From contig NZ_SAWZ01000002.1 in assembly GCF_004122095.1 (NCBI RefSeq), positions 62,001 through 126,000 on the forward strand: a stretch of 64,000 nt of DNA, read 5' to 3'. A model generated the notes under the pieces. The model saw only the letters and a program-made list of their open reading frames with translations, did no database searches and was not told the origin of the DNA. Shown here in pieces: positions 27,182 to 34,007 of the stretch. The position numbers were made by a program, and so were the translations under genes. Numbering within the stretch: position 1 is the first letter of the stretch; every line of letters begins with the position of its first letter. The stretch comes from Pseudoxanthomonas composti. GTDB lineage: Bacteria; Pseudomonadota; Gammaproteobacteria; Xanthomonadales; Xanthomonadaceae.

Positions 27182-29257
27182 ATGACCGCACCGGTTAGGC
27201 TTGCCTTGTGTGTGTTGCTGAGTGCAATAGGGTGCGCGAACGCGCAATCGATAACTCCACGCCGGCTGGTTGAAGTGGCCGATATGCAGGGGCCGGTCGT
27301 GTCACCGGATGGTTCACTGGTCGCGTTCCGGGTTGATCGGCCTTCCGTGGACGGCAATCGGTACGACTCGACTTGGTATGTGCAAGGTATCGAGGGTGGT
27401 ACGCTGCCCCGTCCCGTCGGACAAGGCGGTTTTCCGCTGCGGGACACAGCCGGTACGCCCCTTCCTGAGCCTGCGGTCTGGTCCCAGGATTGCCGCTGGA
27501 TCTATTACCGCGCTTCGGTCGATGGTCGGATCGACGTGTGGCGAGCCGCAGCCGATGGCTCACGCGCCGAGGTCGTGACGCGCGATGGCGCTGATGTTCG
27601 CCGGTTTCAGCTGGCCAAGGATGGCGATGCGCTGAAGTACGCAGTCGGCGCCACGCGCGAGGAGGTCATCGACGCGGAGGAGGTCGAATACGCACAGGGC
27701 TTTTTAATCGATGCTCGGGCCGCGATAGGCCAGGGTCTTTTTCGTTCCGGCCTGGTGGATGGCAGGCTTGGAACGCAGCGGCTAAGTGCCGATTGGTTCG
27801 GCCGCACACCCTTGCTGGCCGATAGGCCGGATCAGTGGAAAGCACTCGATCTGTCTAGCCGTACCAGTCGCGATCTAAAGGGCGACGAGCTGCCGGCGCG
27901 CTCACCCGAGGCTTCCGCTCTTAAATGGAGCGGGCTTGCGGCTTCACGCGTCGTCGTGGATCCCAAGAGCGATAGACTAGCTCTCTTGATTCCCGCCGGC
28001 GATGGGGCAGGACTAGCTGACAAGCCCAGCGTCGCCCTCTCCGTGCTCAGGGGCGCAGACGATCGGCAAGATACCCCCTGCGCCGTGGACCATTGCATGG
28101 ATCGAATGATCACCGGCGCGCTATGGCGGCCGGACAGCGATGAGGTGCTATTCACCGTGACCGATCCGCTGCGGACACATGCGCAGGCGATCCATGCATG
28201 GGACGTCTCGACGGGGGGTGTGAGGGAGGTTGTTTCGACGCAGGGCCTGATCAATGGGGGACGCGAACTCTCGAGCGATTGCGGAGTATCCGCCAGCGCC
28301 TTGGTCTGTGTGACCGCCGCGGCGAACCAGCCGCCGCGCCTGGAGCGCGTCGATGTGATGACAGGAGAACGCCGCATCCTGTTCAACCCCAATGCCGGAC
28401 TGGCTGTGGATCTGGACGCGCAGATACAGGTGAGGCCGTTGCGCTGGAGCGATGCCAATGGCCAGCAGTTCTCCGGGCAATTCTTTCCCGCCCGGGGCCA
28501 GGCCGGGCCGCCGCCGCTATTTGTGACCTACTACTCGTGTCCCGGATTCTTGCGCGGCGGGCTGGGCGATGAGTGGCCACTCGCACCTCTTGCTCAGCAC
28601 GGCATCGCTGTGCTGTGCATCAATCGCGTACACCCATTTGAGCTGGATGCAGTCAAGCGCTACGGACAAGGGCTCTCCGCGCTTGGCAGTGCCATTGAGC
28701 TGCTAGCCAGCCAAGGAGAGATTGATCGGAATCGGATCGGCATGGGTGGATTGAGTTTCGGAAGTGAAGTGACATTGTGGAGCATGGTCTACTCAGATCT
28801 TGTCACCGCCGGTTCAATCAGCACGCCCACGTTGACGCCGACCTATGCGCTTATGGGAGGGATCAAAGGCGACCCTTTCGAAAGAAGCCTGCAGGAGTAC
28901 TGGCAGATCGGCCTAAAGCCCCAGACTTTCGGGCAGTGGAAGCGGCTGTCCCACGACCAGAACCTGGATAAGATCTCTGCGCCGCTGCTAATGCAGATGT
29001 CGGAACAAGAATACCTGTACGCGCTGGACTACGCAGTTCCGCTGGTAAGAGACCGCCGGGCCGAGCTTTACGTCTTCGCCAACGAGCCTCATCAGAAGTT
29101 CCAGCCCCAGCATAAGCTCGCCGTCTACGAGCGAAACTTGGACTGGTTCCGCTTCTGGTTGTTGGACGAGGAGGACCCAGACCCTCTCAAGCGTGCGCAA
29201 TACGCTCGCTGGCGGATCATGCGCTCACAGCAAGACCACGACCGGTCCCAGCACTAG
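27182..29257 (+). CDS. Lasso peptide isopeptidase (S9/prolyl-oligopeptidase-like)
   Basis: A 691-residue enzyme with a signal peptide (ALCVLLSAIGCANA, then QS), an N-terminal beta-propeller-like region and a C-terminal alpha/beta hydrolase domain. The nucleophile is Ser525 in GMGGLSFGSE; the likely acid is Glu608/Glu610 in MSEQEYLYAL; the likely His is His637 in NEPHQKF. This layout and length match AtxE2-type isopeptidases that cut the lasso isopeptide bond and release linear peptide. The ATG at 27182 has GGAGAG upstream. It lies 111 bp after the receptor and its stop overlaps the convergent cyclase gene by 4 bp. Confidence 0.87.
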   Translation: MTAPVRLALCVLLSAIGCANAQSITPRRLVEVADMQGPVVSPDGSLVAFRVDRPSVDGNRYDSTWYVQGIEGGTLPRPVGQGGFPLRDTAGTPLPEPAVWSQDCRWIYYRASVDGRIDVWRAAADGSRAEVVTRDGADVRRFQLAKDGDALKYAVGATREEVIDAEEVEYAQGFLIDARAAIGQGLFRSGLVDGRLGTQRLSADWFGRTPLLADRPDQWKALDLSSRTSRDLKGDELPARSPEASALKWSGLAASRVVVDPKSDRLALLIPAGDGAGLADKPSVALSVLRGADDRQDTPCAVDHCMDRMITGALWRPDSDEVLFTVTDPLRTHAQAIHAWDVSTGGVREVVSTQGLINGGRELSSDCGVSASALVCVTAAANQPPRLERVDVMTGERRILFNPNAGLAVDLDAQIQVRPLRWSDANGQQFSGQFFPARGQAGPPPLFVTYYSCPGFLRGGLGDEWPLAPLAQHGIAVLCINRVHPFELDAVKRYGQGLSALGSAIELLASQGEIDRNRIGMGGLSFGSEVTLWSMVYSDLVTAGSISTPTLTPTYALMGGIKGDPFERSLQEYWQIGLKPQTFGQWKRLSHDQNLDKISAPLLMQMSEQEYLYALDYAVPLVRDRRAELYVFANEPHQKFQPQHKLAVYERNLDWFRFWLLDEEDPDPLKRAQYARWRIMRSQQDHDRSQH

Positions 29258-30996
29258 TGTTGATGTCGAATCCAGTTCTCGATCATGCACAGATCGAAAA
29301 CCCGGGCGAATGTCTCATTGCGCGCATGGTGCTCGCGGCGGAAGAAGGACTCCAGGGCGACGGTATCAAGTAGGCCGTGTTGCTGCAGCTCTCCTTCCAT
29401 GAGGAACTCGAGCATCGCTAGCCGATTCCTACGAAAGAGCGCGCCGGTGAAGTGTGCGAAAGTGCCTTTGCTTCTTCTGGCCACGACCTGCGGGGGGAGC
29501 GCATCGGAGAACGCGTCGCGTGCAACTGCGCGATTGATGCCACCGGCGATCCACATCCAGCTTGGTACTCGCAGGCAAGCCTCAATGACCGGCTGTGAGA
29601 GCAGAGGCATATGGAACGCGCGCAATCTGCTGCGCGGTAGGCCATCAATGAAGGATTGGGTGCCGGCCAGGTCGAATACGCGCTCCTGCACGCCCGTCAG
29701 CGCGCCGGCAGGTGCGTTGAACCATGGATGCGAGGGTGGCTTGCTTGTGACGGCGAAGGGTGTGAGAAAAGCGGTGTCAGCGACTCGGGCAGGGCGCGGC
29801 GTCAGCAGTAGTTTCTTGAGTGCCAGCCGGCCCGCCTTCCAGGTTGTGCAACGGTGAAGCTCAGCCAAGTCTCTGATCGCCGTGAAGCCAGAGAAGATCC
29901 CACTCGCTCTGAATGCGTCCGCCGCAGGCGAGGCGTTGCCGAGATAGCCAAAGACCGTGTCGCCCCCGCCGCCAGAGAGGTGGCATGTTGATGCGTGCCG
30001 GCGGGCGGATCTTTCCATCAGGCTGTCGGTAGCCTGTTGCAGCATCGTGACCGCAGGACTGGTCGGATTGGAGACAAGTGGGAAGTTGAAGGCGGCAGCG
30101 CCGAAGTCCAACTGCTCAACATGGAGCGGCGCGTCGAGGTCCGATGCGACTAAGCTTGCGTAAAATCGCTCGTCCGCGCCTGGAACAGGTGTCACCAGGG
30201 TGGAGCAGTTGATCTTGGCATCTGTACCGCGAAGACACGAGGCGATGATGGATGAGTCAAGTCCTCCGGATAGCTCAAGCAAGATCGAGGCTTCTCCAGT
30301 GGTCACCGCCCTGACGGCCATCTCCACGGTCTGGCGGATCCCGAGAGCTGCCTGCGTCGCGTCCTTGAAACGTCGCTCAGGTTGGACGAAGGTCCATGGG
30401 GACCAAGCGATTGATGTATGGGCGGACTGCGGGCCAAGCTTGATCACACAACCCGGCAAGAGCTCATTCACTCCGGCCAGCGCTGTCTGCCTCTTCTTCG
30501 AGTGGGGGTAGTTGAGGTAGTAGGGTATGGTGGTCCAATCGACGCGTCTCTGGTAAATCCCGAGACGCTCAGGTAGCGCGATGTCAGATGTAATGAAGGC
30601 AGGATCCGAGTCCGTGAGGTAAACACACGGGACTCCGCCCGAGGGGTCGCGAAGGACGGTGATGGGCTCTTGCGGGTCACCTCCGCCTTGGATGGCAACG
30701 TACTGCCCCCAGAAGTTACTCACCAAGTGGTCTCGGATCTCTGAAAGCTGGGTCAGTGCAGGGAACGAGGAGGCGTCGCGGATGCGATTTCCTGAATGAT
30801 CGAATAGCCGCCCGACGAGTAGCGTGCCGTTTGGGAGTTCCAGTAGATCCGTGGAGCTGCCCACGAAGAGGTCGAGTTTCGTGAGGGACGCACCTAGGCG
30901 TAGACCTGAAGCGCGTTGGACAGGCTTAAGGCCGAGGTCCAAGGCCTTGGTGAGCAAACCCGACCTCTTCAGAATGATCAGATAACCGAGATCCAT
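29254..30996 (-). CDS. Lasso peptide cyclase, asparagine synthetase-like (C protein)
   Basis: A 580-residue asparagine synthase B homologue expected to adenylate the side chain of a core Glu and form the isopeptide bond to Gly1. The ATP pyrophosphatase motif LELSGGLDSSIIAS lies near residue 240 and a second conserved motif is CHLSGGGGDTVFGY. The N-terminus has the degenerate glutaminase-like domain and begins MDLGYL, so the catalytic Cys2 of true glutamine-dependent enzymes is absent, as expected for lasso cyclases. The ATG shares one base with the stop of the B gene, indicating coupling. Confidence 0.9.
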   Translation of the reverse strand: MDLGYLIILKRSGLLTKALDLGLKPVQRASGLRLGASLTKLDLFVGSSTDLLELPNGTLLVGRLFDHSGNRIRDASSFPALTQLSEIRDHLVSNFWGQYVAIQGGGDPQEPITVLRDPSGGVPCVYLTDSDPAFITSDIALPERLGIYQRRVDWTTIPYYLNYPHSKKRQTALAGVNELLPGCVIKLGPQSAHTSIAWSPWTFVQPERRFKDATQAALGIRQTVEMAVRAVTTGEASILLELSGGLDSSIIASCLRGTDAKINCSTLVTPVPGADERFYASLVASDLDAPLHVEQLDFGAAAFNFPLVSNPTSPAVTMLQQATDSLMERSARRHASTCHLSGGGGDTVFGYLGNASPAADAFRASGIFSGFTAIRDLAELHRCTTWKAGRLALKKLLLTPRPARVADTAFLTPFAVTSKPPSHPWFNAPAGALTGVQERVFDLAGTQSFIDGLPRSRLRAFHMPLLSQPVIEACLRVPSWMWIAGGINRAVARDAFSDALPPQVVARRSKGTFAHFTGALFRRNRLAMLEFLMEGELQQHGLLDTVALESFFRREHHARNETFARVFDLCMIENWIRHQH

Positions 30997-31601
30997 CAGA
31001 TCACCTTGATCGGCGTGTAGGTACGCGTGTTGCCCAGCGTGTCGTTTAACACCATGTTCCCTCGCTGCACCCAGCTATGCGCGGTGAATGGATCGGTTGT
31101 AACGCCAAAGACCAAGTCGCTGTGGAAGCCTCGGCGTGCCAGGAAATGGATGAGCGAGATCGAATCGAGCAGGCAGCGTGTCGGTATCGGAACATGCGGG
31201 CGTGCTCGTCGAAAGATGGTGCAGGCGCGCAGCAAACTGCCTTCTTCGTCGACGGCATCGGTTGCACCAAAGTTGCCTTGACTTGCTCTAGAGGGCAGCT
31301 CGTCCAGAACGAGTCGCAACCTTTTCCGTTTGAGCTGGAGTCTGACGGACAGAGTGATTGCAGCCACTTCCAAGAAGGCGGGTAGTCCCCCGGACGACTC
31401 GAGCGTTGGCAGTTCCAGGATGCTACACGTCGATGATTGAATGGGCAGCTCTTCGATCGTCGCGCCCAAGGATTGCTCTGCCAAGAGGGCATCAGTGCGA
31501 TCGGAGGGCAGCGTGAAGTAACGATCGGCTTCGATGTCGAGAAAGATGGGGTTTCCATCGATCAGGCAGAAGCTGAGGTCTGGGGTGATGCTGAATGCCA
31601 T
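30996..31601 (-). CDS. Lasso peptide leader protease with RRE domain (B protein)
   Basis: A 201-residue fused B1-B2 protein. Residues 1-85 match the PqqD-like RRE that binds the leader (LCLIDGNPIFLDIEADRYFTL-like start); residues 100-201 are the transglutaminase-like peptidase with Cys143 (TRCLLDS), His175 (FTAHSWVQ) and Asp187 (VLNDT). The ATG at 31601 is preferred since GGGAG lies 5 nt upstream and the hairpin at 31621-31642 sits just before it. A GTG at 31652 overlapping the precursor stop would add 17 residues. Confidence 0.9.
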   Translation of the reverse strand: MAFSITPDLSFCLIDGNPIFLDIEADRYFTLPSDRTDALLAEQSLGATIEELPIQSSTCSILELPTLESSGGLPAFLEVAAITLSVRLQLKRKRLRLVLDELPSRASQGNFGATDAVDEEGSLLRACTIFRRARPHVPIPTRCLLDSISLIHFLARRGFHSDLVFGVTTDPFTAHSWVQRGNMVLNDTLGNTRTYTPIKVI

Positions 31602-31620
31602 ACGCGCTCCCACACGGGAG

Positions 31621-31642
31621 AGGCGCACCTCGCGGTGCGCCT
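31621..31642 (-). promoter_or_regulatory. GNRA-tetraloop hairpin between lasso precursor and protease genes
   Basis: Perfect 9-bp arms, AGGCGCACC and GGTGCGCCT, enclose GCGA when read on the coding (minus) strand. It starts 6 nt after the precursor stop. Hairpins after lasso A genes are known to favour precursor mRNA over BC mRNA; no T tract follows, so it is a stabiliser or partial attenuator rather than a full terminator. Confidence 0.75.
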
Positions 31643-31648
31643 CGTTGA

Positions 31649-31795
31649 TCACTCCTCGGAGATTTCGGCAGGGCTTTGCCGGCCGATCATTTCACCCGGA
31701 ACCGCACCGCCTCCGAGTGTCTCCACGCTCGCCACACCGAGCACGATCACGTCCTGCTGCGGCGCCGGGGTCTTGCTTTCGTTGCGCTTGTCCAT
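31649..31795 (-). CDS. Lasso peptide precursor (A gene)
   Basis: A 48-residue peptide with a strong AAGGAG Shine-Dalgarno 6 nt before ATG 31795. The leader is residues 1-27 and ends VLGVASVETL, with Thr26 at the penultimate position required for lasso leaders. The core starts at Gly28: GGGAVPGE forms the predicted eight-residue ring through Gly1-Glu8, and MIGRQSPAEISEE is the loop and tail. Position 7 is Gly and position 9 Met, so Glu8 is the only acid at a usual ring position. Hand-summed monoisotopic mass of the lasso form is 2051.96 Da. Cotranscribed with the B and C genes. Confidence 0.88.
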   Translation of the reverse strand: MDKRNESKTPAPQQDVIVLGVASVETLGGGAVPGEMIGRQSPAEISEE

Positions 31796-31813
31796 TTCGT
31801 TCTCCTTGGTGGA

Positions 31814-31834
31814 TGCCATGGCGAATCCATGGCA
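31814..31834 (-). promoter_or_regulatory. 5'-UTR stem-loop or operator before the lasso precursor
   Basis: Perfect 8-bp arms TGCCATGG and CCATGGCA around a 5-nt spacer, 19 bp upstream of the precursor ATG and just above its Shine-Dalgarno. It could be an mRNA hairpin or a protein-binding palindrome. Confidence 0.5.
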
Positions 31835-31849
31835 GCCACAGCGTAGGAG

Positions 31850-31885
31850 ACGGAATTTTCTATATTCAAATAGTTAATGCGTGAT
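31850..31885 (-). promoter_or_regulatory. AT-rich probable promoter region of the lasso operon
   Basis: The only strongly AT-rich stretch between the GntR gene and the precursor; the coding strand reads TTAACTATTTGAATATAG then AAAATTCC. I cannot assign convincing -35/-10 boxes. Parts of it (AACTATTT, TTGAATAT) recur beside the palindrome upstream of the GntR gene. Confidence 0.35.
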
Positions 31886-31930
31886 CTTTGACTGATTCCG
31901 AGCTGCCGATGCGGACCACGGCTTACCCGC

Positions 31931-32560
31931 CTATGGAACGCCGTCTCTGCGGTCGATCAGCAAGGCGACGATGCGCGGCACCAGCTGCTTGCGTCGTGCG
32001 TGGTAGGCGCGGATGGCATCGCGTAGCGCCTCCGATTCCTGTCGCTGCCACAAGGCGCTGAGCTCGGTCAGCTCTTCCAGTGCGTGGTCCAGCAGCCCGG
32101 ACTTGGCGCGTCTGATGGGTGCCAGGCGGTCATTGTGGCGCTTGATGGTCTGGTGCAGGAGCCGATGGCCGCTGGAGAGGGCGATGGCGTTGAACAGCTG
32201 CCAGGTGCTCTTGGGCACATCGATATCATGCGCGAGAAGCTCGAACGCGCTCGGCCGGCGCACCGTCGCGTTGAAGCCGATGTCGCAGGCCATCAACAGC
32301 AGCCGCTCCATGAGGTCGTAGAGCTCGTGCAGGGCGACCTCATTCAACAGTGGAACCTGCAGTCCGCTGCGCGCGTGGTCGATGATCACGCCTTCCCCCA
32401 CCAGGTGGTGCAGGGCTGCGCGGACCGGCGTCTGGCTGACCTTGAGCTCTCTGGCCAGCGTGGCCGGGTCGATGCGCTGGCCTGGTGGATAGCGTCCGGA
32501 CTGCAGGTCGCGCCTGACCTGGCCGTAGACCAGCGCCTTCTTGGAGTGAGAAGTGCCCAT
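31931..32560 (-). CDS. GntR-family regulator (FCD subfamily)
   Basis: A 209-residue regulator with an N-terminal winged helix (VYGQVRRDLQSGRYPPGQRI, ARELKVSQTPVRAALHHL, residues 13-65) and a helical C-terminal ligand domain (EVALHELYDLMERLLLMACDIGF onward) of the FCD type. The ATG at 32560 follows GGAGG; an upstream in-frame codon at 32587 is less likely. It lies 135 bp upstream of the lasso precursor in the same direction. That it controls the lasso genes is inference from position. Confidence 0.85.
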   Translation of the reverse strand: MGTSHSKKALVYGQVRRDLQSGRYPPGQRIDPATLARELKVSQTPVRAALHHLVGEGVIIDHARSGLQVPLLNEVALHELYDLMERLLLMACDIGFNATVRRPSAFELLAHDIDVPKSTWQLFNAIALSSGHRLLHQTIKRHNDRLAPIRRAKSGLLDHALEELTELSALWQRQESEALRDAIRAYHARRKQLVPRIVALLIDRRDGVP

Positions 32561-32647
32561 CGCCAACCTCCGTGTGTGCGTTGCCACCTCCCGGCGCGAT
32601 GGTACAGCAGCGAAATTGGCAGCAACACCGCTCTGCGGCGTTGTCAG

Positions 32648-32675
32648 AAGGAAATTATGTAGAAACTATTTCCTT
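32648..32675. promoter_or_regulatory. Palindrome upstream of the GntR gene, candidate autoregulatory operator
   Basis: Perfect 8-bp arms AAGGAAAT and ATTTCCTT separated by 12 bp, in an AT-rich patch of otherwise GC-rich DNA, about 90 bp before the GntR start. Confidence 0.45.
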
Positions 32676-32769
32676 TGAATATGCATCGCGCAAAATGCGC
32701 TGCGTGACTTTCGATAGCATCGTGCGCTGGCGGTGGCGAACGCCGCAGGGTCTGCCGCGGCTGCAGACC

Positions 32770-33756
32770 TCATGCGCTATCGCTGGGATAGCGCAGGCCG
32801 ATCTGCTGGCGCGCCAGGTCCAGGGTTTCCATGATCTGGATGCTCTGTTCGTTGCTCATCAGCGCGCTGGGCGTCCCGCTGCGGATCGCCGCTTCCAGCG
32901 CCAGCGCCTGGTACTGCATGCCGCGGCCTTGCACGGGCGTCTGGTAGCGCTCAATGCATGCGTTCTGGTCGTCGTAGACGCTGAAGCAGGTCGGGCAGTA
33001 CCAGACGTCGTCGATTTCGATGCGCCCTTGCGTGCCATGGACCACCGCGCGGTTGCTGCCGCCCTGGTCCAGCGCCGCGGTGCTGACCGACAGCGCGCCG
33101 CCGCTGTGCTTCATGGTCAGGCTGATTTCGGCATCGACGCCGGTGGCGTTCATGCGCGCCATCGCCGTCAGTGCCGTGGGCGGGCCCAACAGATCGAAGG
33201 CGAAGGACACCGGGTAGACGCCCAGGTCCAGCAGGGCGCCGCCCGCCAGGGACAGGGCATTGATGCGGTGCGTCGGCTCCCTGGGCAGCTGCTGCATGTG
33301 GGTGGCATGTACCGAGGTGATACGGCCGATGGCGCCATCGGCGATCAGCTCGCGGATGCGCGCCATGTGCGGGAGGAAGCGCGTCCACATCGCCTCCATC
33401 ACCATGCGCTTGTTGACGGTGGCCAGCCGCACCACGCTGCGGGCCTCGGCGGCGTTGACGGTGAAGGGCCTTTCCAGCAGCACATGCTTGCCGGCCATCA
33501 GCGCCGCGCGCGCCTCCGGCGCGTGGAAGGGGTGGGGCGGGGCGATGTAGACCACATCCACCTCGGGGTCGGCCAACAGCTCGGCGTACGAGCCATAGGC
33601 CTTGGCCACGCTCAGCCTGGCGGCCAGTGCGCGTGCGCGTTCGCGGCTCCGCGAACCCACCGCGGCGACATGCAGCCCCGCCAGTTGGATATCCGAGGCG
33701 AACTGCTCGGCGATCCAGCCGGTGGTCAGGATTCCCCACTTCAGATGCTCGCTCAA
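32770..33756 (-). CDS. Gfo/Idh/MocA family oxidoreductase
   Basis: About 328 residues. An N-terminal Rossmann fold (KWGILTTGWIAEQFASDI, AVGSRSRERARALA) precedes the EKP-like motif HVLLERPFTVNAAEA, in which the usual Lys is replaced by Arg, and the substrate-binding domain with GGALLDLGVYPVSFA. It probably oxidises or reduces a sugar or diol with NAD(P); substrate unknown. The start is uncertain: TTG 33756 puts the Rossmann strand near the N-terminus; a TTG at 33822 would add 22 residues. Confidence 0.8.
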   Translation of the reverse strand: MSEHLKWGILTTGWIAEQFASDIQLAGLHVAAVGSRSRERARALAARLSVAKAYGSYAELLADPEVDVVYIAPPHPFHAPEARAALMAGKHVLLERPFTVNAAEARSVVRLATVNKRMVMEAMWTRFLPHMARIRELIADGAIGRITSVHATHMQQLPREPTHRINALSLAGGALLDLGVYPVSFAFDLLGPPTALTAMARMNATGVDAEISLTMKHSGGALSVSTAALDQGGSNRAVVHGTQGRIEIDDVWYCPTCFSVYDDQNACIERYQTPVQGRGMQYQALALEAAIRSGTPSALMSNEQSIQIMETLDLARQQIGLRYPSDSA

Positions 33757-34007
33757 GCGCGCCGCCCAGGTCGTTTGGAAGGAGGGCGATGATACGGGCC
33801 CGGCCAGGAGCAAGATGTCCAATGCGTTGCGATCCTGGCCGCGGTTGCGCCCGACGCGTGCAGGTCTTGCGCATTCAGCGAGCTATGCGGACGAGGCGGC
33901 GCTGTCATGCGTGCAGCTGAAGGGCGGGATCCAACTTCCTGCGCGGATCTGGCGGCACACCAGTACCACGCTCCCGCGCGCCTTCCACTTGAGCGATGCT
34001 TTCGTGG

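Noticed and set aside
31602-31652. GTG start of the B protein overlapping the precursor stop
   Set aside because: The added 17 residues are encoded by the hairpin itself, and ATG 31601 has a good Shine-Dalgarno.
31796-31930. Possible second lasso precursor upstream of the first
   Set aside because: No frame with a leader Thr and a Gly-initiated core bearing an acid at position 7-9 was found.
21494-32700. tRNA-Cys as an integration site with direct repeats
   Set aside because: No second copy of the tRNA 3' end and no integrase or phage gene in the block.
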